From: an uncultured Oceanospirillales bacterium
GTDB lineage: Bacteria > Pseudomonadota > Gammaproteobacteria > Pseudomonadales > Endozoicomonadaceae
Direction of reading: 5' to 3'
Assembly: GCA_947040555.1 (NCBI GenBank)
Contig: CAMRBW010000020.1
Coordinates: 1-42,065 of the forward strand
Length of the DNA stretch: 42,065 nt
The position numbers and the translations under genes are program-made. Under the pieces are notes generated by a model that saw only the letters and a list, made by a program, of their open reading frames with translations, searched no databases and was not told where the DNA came from. Below, piece by piece: positions 16,280 through 24,036 of the stretch (its first letter is position 1; each line of letters opens with the position of its first letter).

Positions 16280-16457
16280 GTCATTATGGAAAACTTTTCC
16301 TTGCATCGCGGGGCGCGGTTATATGTGACCATGGTTTTCCATTTTCTGCCAGCTTGACTCTGCAACAGTACTTCAGCGAAAGAAGCGAAAGACTTGGTTC
16401 CCCCTTACAAACCAGTTTATTTTTTCACTTCTACCTTCCGGATCAGGGAACATTGCT

Positions 16458-17228
16458 ATGTATCATAAACGTATACCTTACCCTTGTTGTGTAATGCTTT
16501 TACTGCGTTTACTGTCATTCACAATCTGTGGCGTTGGCTCTGTGCAGGCTGCTACAGTCTTTGGCGTTGGTTTTGTGCAGCCTGTTACTACTTATGGTTG
16601 CGATGTCATTTATGATGACAAGTTCTGGGCCCAGGTCGAGTTGTCAATCGCTATGATCAGAACTTCGCCTGGTAGAATCTGTGCGAGTAACTGCTTAGGT
16701 AGATCACGAAGCTGCAAGGTCAGACTGATATTTCCTGACGGATTTCGTGATCTTGTACTGGAAAAACTTGGCACGAATGATATCACCAAGTCTTACTTCG
16801 TCGTAGATTGTGAAAACAAGCACAAGCCCGGTAGTCAGCATATATTCTTCGATTTCTCCAGCAAGGTGAAATCCGCAACGGATGGCCGTTTCTACTTTGA
16901 AAGGTCGGCCAACTATGGAAAAGTAAAAGGGAACAAGTGTTTTCCTCAGATCTACTCTAAGGACGATCCAACTCATTACGCTCACCACCAGGCTGTCATA
17001 AAGGCACCACCGACCTTCATTCTGAAAGGGGTGATCTTCGAAAACGCTGAAGGCCATACCGTTATGCTCAAGCCCAAGAAAGAACCCGAGGCCAAATCAA
17101 CCAGAGGCAAAGGCGCATATTATTCCTGTAGCGGCCCTTTCGATACACAAGCAGTAACTCCGTGGAATGACCATAATGAAATCGTACTCTCCCGTGAGTT
17201 CAGTGCAGCGACTGCTTCCGAACAATAG
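16458..17228 (+). CDS. Secreted paralogue 3 of the tandem array
   Basis: 256 residues from ATG 16458 (MYHKRIPYPCC), with AGGGA upstream. The signal peptide is of the same type, then a single copy of the 11-residue unit (ATVFGVGFVQP). The mature domain has DVIYDDKFWAQVELS, GRICASNC, an extra Cys at RSCKVRL, FPDGFRDLVLEKLG, CENKHKPGSQ, KCFPQIY, PPTFILKGVIF and a C-terminal YSCSGPFDTQAVTPWNDH. A short His-rich insertion (THYAHHQ) lies where paralogue 2 has a deletion. The core is closer to paralogue 1 than to paralogue 2, although its upstream DNA is the most diverged of the three. No known family. Confidence 0.75.
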   Translation: MYHKRIPYPCCVMLLLRLLSFTICGVGSVQAATVFGVGFVQPVTTYGCDVIYDDKFWAQVELSIAMIRTSPGRICASNCLGRSRSCKVRLIFPDGFRDLVLEKLGTNDITKSYFVVDCENKHKPGSQHIFFDFSSKVKSATDGRFYFERSANYGKVKGNKCFPQIYSKDDPTHYAHHQAVIKAPPTFILKGVIFENAEGHTVMLKPKKEPEAKSTRGKGAYYSCSGPFDTQAVTPWNDHNEIVLSREFSAATASEQ

Positions 17229-17320
17229 CACCTTGTTTTTGGTAACGGCTCATTGTTTACTGGCAAATCTGCGTTTTCGGAATCATCACCTCCGGAAATA
17301 CTTGGCTGTGTGAAAGCTGG

Positions 17321-17433
17321 GTAACTGCTCAAAAAGTGTAGGCAAATTTGAATGAAAATTGGCTACAGGCCAGTAATGTCAAGGGTATTAGATGAAAAAT
17401 GACCGATTTTGCCTACGAATTTTGAGCAGTTAC
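17321..17433. mobile_element. 113-bp MITE with an 8-bp target-site duplication
   Basis: Left end GTAACTGCTCAAAA (17321-17334) is the exact inverse of the right end TTTTGAGCAGTTAC (17420-17433). Inner arms GTAGGCAAA and TTTGCCTAC extend the terminal repeats to about 27 bp with three mismatches. The element is flanked by direct repeats AAAGCTGG at 17313-17320 and 17434-17441. GTAA ends plus 8-bp duplications are characteristic of the IS66 family, so this is probably an IS66-derived MITE. A second right-end-like sequence, TTTTGAGCAGCTAC, lies at 17461-17474. Confidence 0.85.
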
Positions 17434-17902
17434 AAAGCTGGCTTTCGATCTACCAGAGAATTTTGAGCAGCTACTGTTTTTGTTGAGCAAATTTTTGGGT
17501 CAGGTCTTTCTTCTTGAATGCAGACTTTACATATCATCAAGATTCAAGACGCGACACCGAACTCGCACTTGCGATAAGAATTTTTGATAGTGAACCTGAC
17601 GAAAACTGGACAATATTCGCATCTTTCGTAAAAAACAGAGTGGCAACGGTTCGTAAAAAACAGAGTGGCAACGGTTTCCATGAACTACGCTTGCCTTCCG
17701 GCTTTGAAATATTATCAAACTGCAGGTCAGCAATCAGCTGCGTTTACTGGCAGCTTTTGGAGGAGACCCGGCCATGAGTTCAAACAGGTTACACGTCCGT
17801 ATACTGATTTTATGCGTTCTGTCAGTACTTCTCAATAAGTACTCGGACATCCGTAATCGAATATTTTCCGCCTTAGAACCCAGCAGCAGCGGAATTTAGG
17901 AA
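17434..17902. other. Debris region between the MITE and the TRAF gene
   Basis: No gene that I trust. It contains a GGGTCAGGTCTTTCTTCT repeat (17497-17514) and a perfect 25-bp tandem duplication (17626-17650 and 17651-17675). A 41-codon ORF from ATG 17774 has a strong SD (GGAGGAG) and a signal-like start (RILILCVLSVLL), but its reading frame runs into the 92-bp element at 17836 and stops at 17899. The shifted short frames suggest a decayed gene. Confidence 0.5.
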
Positions 17903-17927
17903 ATGAAAGCGGGTAGGAAGATACTTA
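17836..17927. repeat. 92-bp inverted-repeat element, copy 2
   Basis: Begins TAAGTACTCGGACA and ends ATACTTA, the same length (92 bp) and the same ends as the copy at 10653-10744, with a diverged middle. It covers the 5' end of the TRAF-like reading frame, so the element may supply that gene's translation start or promoter. Confidence 0.55.
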
Positions 17928-19735
17928 CAACGGCGGCCATGGATTCCAAAACTACTGAGCTGTCTGACCCAAGATATCTGGCTACCGATGCCAGCAGCAA
18001 TCCCTCCTTGCCGTCAGTGGTTGGTGATGATACCAGGAACCCGTTCCGTGGTGCCAAACCGAAAAACACACAATGCAGTAATCTGAAAAAAACCTTGGCA
18101 TGCGATTACTGCAAAGCAGAGAAAGATGGAGCCTATTACATTTGTAATTTAATGCTTCCTCCGGAAATCAAAAAAAAGATTCTCTCTGATACAAAGCTTC
18201 CGGGTCCTATCTGTCGTGAGTGTTTCACATATATTTCAAACATTATTGGTCCACTAACACGAGACAACCCACCTGAACTACCTAAACCACCTGAAGGAAC
18301 AGGCCGCTGGGTAACTGCTCAACATCAGCAGGCAGGTCTGGAGACAGCCTTCGACCAGCTCAGTATTTCCGGGGATGCTGATTCCAAAAACAAGGATTCG
18401 TCAGCAAATTATCAGCGGCTCTGCAACCGGATCAGTAGATTAGCCAATGAATTCGACCCAATCATTGAGGTTATATCAGCAGTATCTGGAAAACCAAAAA
18501 AATGCTCAACCTGCCAATATGAATTGATGACCTGTTTTTCCCAAAAAAATGAAAATAAGGACCAAGAAGCCCCAAGAAGTTACCTTCCTATCTTTGCAAA
18601 AACAAAAACACGCGATACCCATAACCTTTGTTGTGAATGCCTTAAAATACTTCCGGAAGCCATGGTCCCCGACCCCATTTGTAATGGTGAACTATACGCC
18701 CTTGATAGAGGCAAAAGAAAATATTTTAGCGAGATAGGGAAGGCTATGGCTATGGAATGCATGGCAACACCCATAGAGACCGAACAGCCTGCCCCCAAAA
18801 CTCACTCCTCAGACGGTGATATAGAAGCATTAACATATACAATCAACGACCCGGCAATCATTAATGATATAATACAACAGCACATGGAAGAGCTACTAAA
18901 AAAGCAACCGGCAGCCACTGAGAAAATGTTAATCAAGAAGATAAAAAATGATCCTGAATTTAGGGGAAATCTTACAAATAATATTATTGAGACAGCGAAC
19001 AAACTAATAGATCCAATAAAAGAACATTGCAAAACTCTCGCTAAAAGCAATGAAACGCTCCAGGAGGTCATCGCTGTTTTCAATAACCAAATGGAAGCAC
19101 AGTCTGAAAAAATTAGTGGTCTTGAACGGCAAAACCGCCACTTTCAAGAGACCATCGAACAGCAGGATCGACAGCTACACGCCCACGACCAGATGCTAAC
19201 CGTGAAAAATGTTGCCCTGGCTGAGCAAGAGTTGAGGATACAGAGTTTGGAGTCCGCCGCTTACAACGGCATTCTGGTCTGGAAAATTTCTGACTTTGCC
19301 AGAAGGCGGAGGGATGCCATCTCAGGCAAAACCACCTCATTCTACAGTCCGGCATTTTTTACCAGCTACCATGGCTATAAAATGCGCACCAGGATCTACC
19401 TCAATGGTGATGGTATGGGCAAAGGTACCCATCTATCCTTATTTTTTGTGGTGATGAAGGGGAATTACGGCAATATACTCGACTGGCCTTTCCGCCAGAA
19501 GGTCACCTTTTTGCTATTTGACCAGGGCAACCGTAAGCATGTTACCGATTCCTCCTTCCAGCCGGACCCAACCAGCAGCAGCTTCAAAAAACCCACCCAT
19601 GAGATGAATATTGCCAGTGGTTACCCTTTATTTGCCAGCCTGAGTGCGCTCGACAATAGCAACTATGCGTACATAAAGGATGATTATTTGTTCGTAAAAG
19701 TTGTTGTTGATGTAACGGATCTTGAAAGAATATGA
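17903..19735 (+). CDS. TRAF-like protein: Cys-rich N-terminus, coiled coil and animal-type MATH domain
   Basis: 610 residues from ATG 17903; ATG 17939 (MDSKTTEL) is an equally possible start. Two Cys clusters that may bind zinc: CDYC...C...CRECF (residues 67-107) and CSTC...C...CCEC (201-246). Residues about 320-450 are helical and Glu/Gln-rich, ending in a coiled coil (QSEKISGLERQNRHFQETIE onward). Residues 455-606 form a MATH/TRAF-C domain: NGILVWKISDFARRRRDA, FYSPAFFTS, GYKMRTRIYLNGDG, GTHLSLFFVVMKG, WPFRQKVTFLLFDQ, SSSFKKPTHEMNIASGYPLF and IKDDYLFVKVVVDVTDL. These track animal TRAF2/TRAF3 almost block by block. Animal TRAFs trimerise through this region and bind receptor tails upstream of NF-kB. 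I infer lateral acquisition from an animal and a possible host-directed effector. No secretion signal is visible. Confidence 0.9.
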   Translation: MKAGRKILTTAAMDSKTTELSDPRYLATDASSNPSLPSVVGDDTRNPFRGAKPKNTQCSNLKKTLACDYCKAEKDGAYYICNLMLPPEIKKKILSDTKLPGPICRECFTYISNIIGPLTRDNPPELPKPPEGTGRWVTAQHQQAGLETAFDQLSISGDADSKNKDSSANYQRLCNRISRLANEFDPIIEVISAVSGKPKKCSTCQYELMTCFSQKNENKDQEAPRSYLPIFAKTKTRDTHNLCCECLKILPEAMVPDPICNGELYALDRGKRKYFSEIGKAMAMECMATPIETEQPAPKTHSSDGDIEALTYTINDPAIINDIIQQHMEELLKKQPAATEKMLIKKIKNDPEFRGNLTNNIIETANKLIDPIKEHCKTLAKSNETLQEVIAVFNNQMEAQSEKISGLERQNRHFQETIEQQDRQLHAHDQMLTVKNVALAEQELRIQSLESAAYNGILVWKISDFARRRRDAISGKTTSFYSPAFFTSYHGYKMRTRIYLNGDGMGKGTHLSLFFVVMKGNYGNILDWPFRQKVTFLLFDQGNRKHVTDSSFQPDPTSSSFKKPTHEMNIASGYPLFASLSALDNSNYAYIKDDYLFVKVVVDVTDLERI

Positions 19736-19748
19736 ATTCAGGTATAAT
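19722..19748 (+). promoter_or_regulatory. Candidate promoter of the mtaD-like gene
   Basis: TTGAAA (19722-19727) and a perfect TATAAT (19743-19748) are separated by 15 bp, shorter than the optimum. The -35 lies inside the last codons of the TRAF-like gene. The next ATG with a GAGG SD is 19776. Confidence 0.45.
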
Positions 19749-19775
19749 CCGGTCATATTCGAGGAAAACAACGAT

Positions 19776-21122
19776 ATGACCAACACTACCCCCCCCCCCT
19801 CTTCTTCCCGAACCGCCGACACCCTGATCCACGCTCGCTGGATACTTCCGGTTGATGGTGGCCACGCCGTTCTGGAAAATCACTCACTGGCCATTATTGA
19901 AGGACGCATAGCCGCTATCCTGCCCACCGCAGAGGCTCAAACGTTATGGCAATCTGCTCATGTTCTCCACCTCACCGACCACGCTCTGATTCCCGGATTC
20001 ATCAACACCCACGGCCATGCTGCGATGACCTTGTTGCGGGGATTGGCCGATGATCTACCGGTTCTGGACTGGCTGAAAAACCATATCTGGCCAACAGAAA
20101 CGGCTTTTGTGAATGAAGATTTTGTCTACGATGGTACCCGCCTCGCGATTGCCGAGATGATCCGCTGCGGCACCACCACCTTCAGTGACAACTACTTTTT
20201 CCCCAATGCGGCGGGCCAGGCGGCTCTGGAAGCCGGTGTTAGCTGCCAACTGATGTTCCCGGTCATGGATCTGCCGACCGCCTGGGCAAAGGATGCCGCC
20301 CATTACATCTATAAGGGGCTGGAGGTGATCGACAGGTTCCGCAATCAGGAGTCCATTATGGTCGGCTTTGGCCCCCATGCGCCCTACTCGGTCAGTGATG
20401 AGATTCTGAAAGAGATTGCCACCCTGTCGGAACAGCTGGATATCAATATCCAGATGCACATCCATGAGAGTGCTCAGGAAGTGACCGAAGCGGTGAAATC
20501 CACCGGCATTCGCCCTCTGCACCGTTTGGGCGATCTGGGGCTACTCTCTCCCCGTCTGCAATGTACCCACATGACGCAACTTAATGAGGGAGAGATCCAA
20601 CTGATCGCCTTGCACGGCTGCAGTGTCTTACATTGCCCGGAATCCAACCTGAAACTGGCCAGTGGCTTTACTCCGGTTGCCCGTCTGCAGCAGGCCGGTG
20701 TCAACGTCGCCCTCGGTACCGATGGCTGCGCCAGTAACAATGACCTTGATATGCTGGGAGAGATGCGCACCGCCTCACTTCTTGCCAAAGCCGTCGCTCA
20801 GGATGCCACTGTTCTGAGCGCCTGGGGGGCGCTGGAAGCCGCCACCATCAATGGCGCCCGAGCCATGGGAATCGAGACCGAAACCGGCTCTCTGGAAGTG
20901 GGGAAAAAAGCAGATATCGCCGCCATCGCCATGAACGAGCTGGAGAACCAGCCGATGTACAATCCGGTTTCCCAGCTGGTCTACACCTGTACGCGCAATC
21001 AGTTCACTCATGTCTGGAGTCATGGTCGTCTATTGATGGATAATCGTCACCTGACGACACTTGATGAAGCCTTTATTAAACAGAAAGCCCACCAGTGGCA
21101 AGTCCGCATTTCAGCCCGCTGA
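19776..21122 (+). CDS. mtaD: 5-methylthioadenosine / S-adenosylhomocysteine deaminase (TRZ/ATZ family)
   Basis: A cytosolic amidohydrolase of 448 residues from ATG 19776 (MTNTTPPP). Metal ligands are in GFINTHGHAAMTLLRG (H-x-H), a central HIHES, a third His in the HCPESNLKL region and the catalytic Asp in GTDGCASNNDLDM. The family deaminates 5'-methylthioadenosine or S-adenosylhomocysteine and salvages by-products of SAM-dependent reactions, including polyamine synthesis and methyltransferases. In Pseudomonas and relatives this gene lies directly before ubiG, mupP and yciK. Here ubiG follows only after an inserted gene of about 2 kb. Confidence 0.9.
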   Translation: MTNTTPPPSSSRTADTLIHARWILPVDGGHAVLENHSLAIIEGRIAAILPTAEAQTLWQSAHVLHLTDHALIPGFINTHGHAAMTLLRGLADDLPVLDWLKNHIWPTETAFVNEDFVYDGTRLAIAEMIRCGTTTFSDNYFFPNAAGQAALEAGVSCQLMFPVMDLPTAWAKDAAHYIYKGLEVIDRFRNQESIMVGFGPHAPYSVSDEILKEIATLSEQLDINIQMHIHESAQEVTEAVKSTGIRPLHRLGDLGLLSPRLQCTHMTQLNEGEIQLIALHGCSVLHCPESNLKLASGFTPVARLQQAGVNVALGTDGCASNNDLDMLGEMRTASLLAKAVAQDATVLSAWGALEAATINGARAMGIETETGSLEVGKKADIAAIAMNELENQPMYNPVSQLVYTCTRNQFTHVWSHGRLLMDNRHLTTLDEAFIKQKAHQWQVRISAR

Positions 21123-21287
21123 CTCATTTTTCTGCCAAGGCAAGCTACAATGCCTCTACTGGTACAGCATTCCAATTTGTTTGACGAGGTAGCTCTTCAT
21201 GCCATTCTTTATTCGACCAGGCGTTAAGCATTTTGTTACCCGACAATTAATTTGGATCGGAGTGCTAACGTGTGGGTGGAGGGATAC
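21123..21287. other. Intergenic region before the C80-like gene
   Basis: No terminator with a T-run is seen after mtaD. A GGAGGG SD at about 21278-21283 sits before ATG 21288, the probable original start of the following gene. Nothing else is recognised. Confidence 0.4.
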
Positions 21288-21374
21288 ATGCCTATTTTGA
21301 CGCCAGATCCGGAGATAGGAAACATCCTATCCGACACTTATTCTGTTCAGACGGGAGCAACCTGCATCTCTTGA
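21288..21374 (+). pseudogene. 5' exon-like fragment of the C80-like gene, out of frame
   Basis: ATG 21288 has the best SD in the area (GGAGGG, 5-bp spacing). It encodes 28 residues (MPILTPDPEIGNILSDTYSV...) before TGA 21372. The frame of the large downstream ORF is open from about 21318 (after a TAG) but has no ATG there; it reads LESRLNAQLILQPFIITDKE before GTG 21430. A one-base frameshift between 21318 and 21371 would join the two. I infer a damaged 5' end. Confidence 0.45.
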
Positions 21375-21429
21375 ATCTCGCCTGAATGCGCAATTAATCT
21401 TACAGCCATTCATCATTACCGACAAAGAA

Positions 21430-22926
21430 GTGAGAAGGGCCTTGGTTAAAGTCGACAGGGAGAAAATACGCACTCTTTACGCCCAAAAGCCTGCCCACCA
21501 CTCCCCCCATAACCAGTGCCCCTCTGTTGTCCTTATTGCGCTCATGAATAACGAAACGGGATTGGGTCGGGCTATTGCCTTGTATGATCAACTCCCTGTA
21601 GCAGCTGATCTTTTCTTGTGGAAGTGGGATAAAAATAAGCTTGAGTTTGCTCAGGATCACCTGATCAAAAGCCATCAGAAACTCTTCCTTTATGGCCCGT
21701 TAATTATTGATGCTCCCGTCTCCGAAAACCATACAATAACGGGGCGTGCTCTGGCGGACAGCGTTATTTTTTGGCTTACCCAAAACGGTTACCCAAAAAA
21801 CCATTCCCTACCAATCATCCTTTTGGGTATGAGTACCAAGGTGAAAAGACATTCCGAGCTGCTCACTTTTGGCGAAACCTTGTATTTTGGCTTGCTAAAA
21901 AATGGGTACAAGCCAAAGATCTACATTTCTAACGAGAGCGTCTGGACTTGTCCTGATGGCAAGGATCTCTGCGGCAAAGAGCAATATAACCCTGAAAAAA
22001 AAGTTTCTACGCTGGAGCGCTGGCAAGGTGGCGATGTGTGGTTAAACCCTGGCCGGCAAGAAATGTATGGAGTCGAGAACATCACCCCAGAAAATCGCTG
22101 TACCGATTTTCAGGAGGTTCTGGAGCCCACGATCCGCCCGAAAACGGAAAAAACACCCACATCGGCTGGTGAGATAATTTTTATCGGGACCCAACCCTTT
22201 AAGAATATCTACACACCCCCGTTCACACTCAATGAACCCAGCAACCCAAGAAATATCAGTGGCAGCCACCCTCTTTTTAGCCTTTCGTTGTACGAAATCC
22301 CCCAATTCCGCAGGCTTTTTGTTATTGACCTTTCCGACCTCCTCAGGCACAGAACCCCCGACAAGAACCAGCCCATCGAAAGCGCTGAAAAACGGCCTGC
22401 ACAAACAGTCATATGCCAGCCGTCCGATATCGATTATGACCATATTGCCATTATTGCCATCATGGACGATCTGCAACGGTTAACACTGGCTAATATGCAC
22501 TTATATTCCTACTATAAGGCTGATCTCTACTTATGGAAAAAAAATACCACAGAGGATTACTCCCTTACGAAGCATCTAATTCTAACGGGAAAAGCTCTGA
22601 CCAAACGGAGCAAATTGATCATTTATGGCCACGGCCCCCTTATGGCAGGGTTAGGCGGTTATAGCTTTGCGAAAAAACTGGATCAGTGGTTCACTCTGGA
22701 AGGCTGCCCGAAAAATCAGACGCCGTCCATCACTCTGAGCGGCTGCGCATGCGCAAAATCTGTCGACAATGACCGCTTTTTCGCCGAACAGCTCCATGGG
22801 GAGTTGTCCTCACTGGGACGTTCAACAACAATTACAGCTTCTACAGCCACCGTTTGGTTGGCCAATGATGGAAATGACCTCTGTGCAAGTCTGGAGGCTG
22901 GCAGCACCCGTAGAATAAAAACCTGA
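21430..22926 (+). CDS. Tandem C80-like (clan CD) cysteine-peptidase-like protein, interrupted
   Basis: 498 codons from GTG 21430 to TGA 22924-22926. Two homologous halves (about residues 30-230 and 335-500 onward) share DLFLWK, G(Y/C)PKN and DGxDLC. The second half keeps a possible catalytic pair: His401 in IIYGHGP and Cys439/Cys441 in ITLSGCAC, preceded by GLGGYSFAKKLDQW. That layout is like the C80 autoprocessing domains of MARTX and clostridial toxins. In the first half the His position is Pro (LYGPL) and the Cys position is Met (LLGMS), so it should be inactive. The peptidase assignment is from motif order and is not certain. Frame damage at both ends (see neighbouring entries) suggests decay. 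It splits mtaD from ubiG. Confidence 0.6.
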   Translation: MRRALVKVDREKIRTLYAQKPAHHSPHNQCPSVVLIALMNNETGLGRAIALYDQLPVAADLFLWKWDKNKLEFAQDHLIKSHQKLFLYGPLIIDAPVSENHTITGRALADSVIFWLTQNGYPKNHSLPIILLGMSTKVKRHSELLTFGETLYFGLLKNGYKPKIYISNESVWTCPDGKDLCGKEQYNPEKKVSTLERWQGGDVWLNPGRQEMYGVENITPENRCTDFQEVLEPTIRPKTEKTPTSAGEIIFIGTQPFKNIYTPPFTLNEPSNPRNISGSHPLFSLSLYEIPQFRRLFVIDLSDLLRHRTPDKNQPIESAEKRPAQTVICQPSDIDYDHIAIIAIMDDLQRLTLANMHLYSYYKADLYLWKKNTTEDYSLTKHLILTGKALTKRSKLIIYGHGPLMAGLGGYSFAKKLDQWFTLEGCPKNQTPSITLSGCACAKSVDNDRFFAEQLHGELSSLGRSTTITASTATVWLANDGNDLCASLEAGSTRRIKT

Positions 22927-23124
22927 CAAGGGAATGACGTGTGGCTGAAGCACCCTCATCATCAACAGTTCAAGAACATCACCGAGAAAAACCGCACCCA
23001 CGATAAGATCAAGGTTATCAGCTCCTCCCCATCTGGCCCAATTTTTGCGAACAAGCGTACTGCTGACAGTCATTTTCAAGGACTGCACTCCCTAACCCTG
23101 CCGCCAACATCTTCCAAAAAATAG
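22927..23124 (+). pseudogene. In-frame continuation of the C80-like gene after a TGA codon
   Basis: The same reading frame continues for 65 codons after TGA 22924 and ends at TAG 23122. It reads QGNDVWLKHPHHQQFKNITE, which aligns with WQGGDVWLNPGRQEMYGVEN of the first half (residues 198-217). The TGA sits exactly where the first half has Trp198. This is best explained as a TGG to TGA nonsense mutation. Confidence 0.7.
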
Positions 23125-23199
23125 ATTCTTCAGGCCATTCATTGCCAGTACAGTCAACAAAGGGGATCCCCGAGCAGGCTTTTCCCGTGAATTTTCAGA

Positions 23200-23205
23200 T
23201 ATAAT
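23200..23205 (+). promoter_or_regulatory. Candidate -10 box of ubiG
   Basis: A perfect TATAAT at 23200-23205, 51 bp before ATG 23256. No good -35 at 16-18 bp. With the upstream gene broken, ubiG would need its own promoter. Confidence 0.35.
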
Positions 23206-23255
23206 TGATCCTGGTTCACCCAACAGAACGTCGGCCAAATCCAAAGAATACGACT

Positions 23256-23972
23256 ATGACTGAACAAAAAAATGACAACGTTGATCAAGAAGAAGTGGCC
23301 AAATTTGAGGCGCTGGCCAGCCGGTGGTGGGATCAGAACAGTGAATTCCGCCCCCTGCACCAGATCAACCCACTGCGCCTCGACTATATCGATCAACGTG
23401 CGGGGCTTGCCGGCAAAACGGTCATTGATATCGGCTGTGGCGGTGGCATTCTCAGTGAATCGATGGCACACCGGGGAGCCCATGTCACCGGTATTGATAT
23501 GGGTGCGGCGCCGTTGGCGGTAGCGCGTCTCCACGCTCTGGAAACCGGTATTGAGGTCAATTACCAACAAACCACCGCTGAACAGTTTGCTGATGAACAC
23601 CCCGCCAGCTTTGATGTGGTCACCTGCCTGGAGATGCTGGAGCATGTCCCTGACCCCTCCCGGGTGGTTGCCGCTTGCGCAAAGCTGGTAAAGCCGGGGG
23701 GGCATGTATTCCTGTCCACCATCAACCGCAACCCAAAGGCCTGGCTGTTTGCTATTGCGGGTGCCGAGTACATTTTGAACATGTTGCCCAAAGGCACCCA
23801 CGACTTCAAAAAGTTTATCCGCCCCCACGAGCTGACGGCCTGGTGTCGTTTAGCCCGGTTGAATATCAACCACTCAACAGGTTTGCTCTACAACCCTCTG
23901 ACTAAACGCTACTGGTTGCAGGAAGGGGATTTAAGTGTGAACTATATGATTCATACGACCAGGGACAATTAA
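23256..23972 (+). CDS. ubiG: Ubiquinone biosynthesis O-methyltransferase
   Basis: A 238-residue SAM-dependent methyltransferase that performs both O-methylations in ubiquinone synthesis. The N-terminal [20 protein letters not shown] is the family signature. Motif I is [13 protein letters not shown], motif [14 protein letters not shown] and motif [19 protein letters not shown], followed by [16 protein letters not shown], a segment conserved in UbiG and tied to membrane association. ATG 23256 (MTEQKND) is preferred to the longer frame from 23205. The isoprenoid tail of its substrate depends on the pathway encoded at 1-7.6 kb. Confidence 0.97.
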   Translation: MTEQKNDNVDQEEVAKFEALASRWWDQNSEFRPLHQINPLRLDYIDQRAGLAGKTVIDIGCGGGILSESMAHRGAHVTGIDMGAAPLAVARLHALETGIEVNYQQTTAEQFADEHPASFDVVTCLEMLEHVPDPSRVVAACAKLVKPGGHVFLSTINRNPKAWLFAIAGAEYILNMLPKGTHDFKKFIRPHELTAWCRLARLNINHSTGLLYNPLTKRYWLQEGDLSVNYMIHTTRDN

Positions 23973-23993
23973 TCTGATCCACCAGCACACACG

Positions 23994-24019
23994 GCCTTGC
24001 AGAGACTTATCTGCAAGGC
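23994..24019. terminator. Hairpin between the convergent ubiG and RND genes
   Basis: GCCTTGCAG (23994-24002) and CTGCAAGGC (24011-24019) are perfect 9-bp arms with an 8-nt loop, placed between two convergent stop codons (23972 and 24037). There is no T-run on either strand, so it is not a classical intrinsic terminator, but position and stem strength suggest a bidirectional termination or mRNA-end function. Confidence 0.5.
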
Positions 24020-24036
24020 AATGCCTGATACTCGCC

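Larger units (their letters stand above)
13792..17320 (+). repeat. Direct tandem array of three gene units plus a partial fourth
   Basis: Unit starts (GTAACTGCTCATTTTTTACT) are at 13792, 14852 and 16008, with a degenerate fourth at 17242. Unit lengths are 1060, 1156 and 1234 bp. Each unit has a non-coding upstream of about 300 bp and one secreted-protein gene, ending in a shared CCTGTTTTTG or a one-base variant. Units 1 and 2 are nearly identical over the upstream region and signal-peptide codons. Unit 3 carries an extra stretch of about 180 bp (16096-16279). Each unit start resembles the terminal inverted repeat of the MITE at 17321: GTAACTGCTCA, nine unlike bases, then GGCAAAT. Confidence 0.85.

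Noticed and set aside
17514..17777. 87-codon ORF before the TRAF gene
   Set aside because: It crosses a 25-bp tandem duplication that shifts frame, and overlapping frames look equally plausible, so it is probably debris.
22924..22926. TGA as a selenocysteine codon
   Set aside because: The homologous half has Trp at this position, so a TGG to TGA nonsense change is simpler, and no selenoprotein family is involved.
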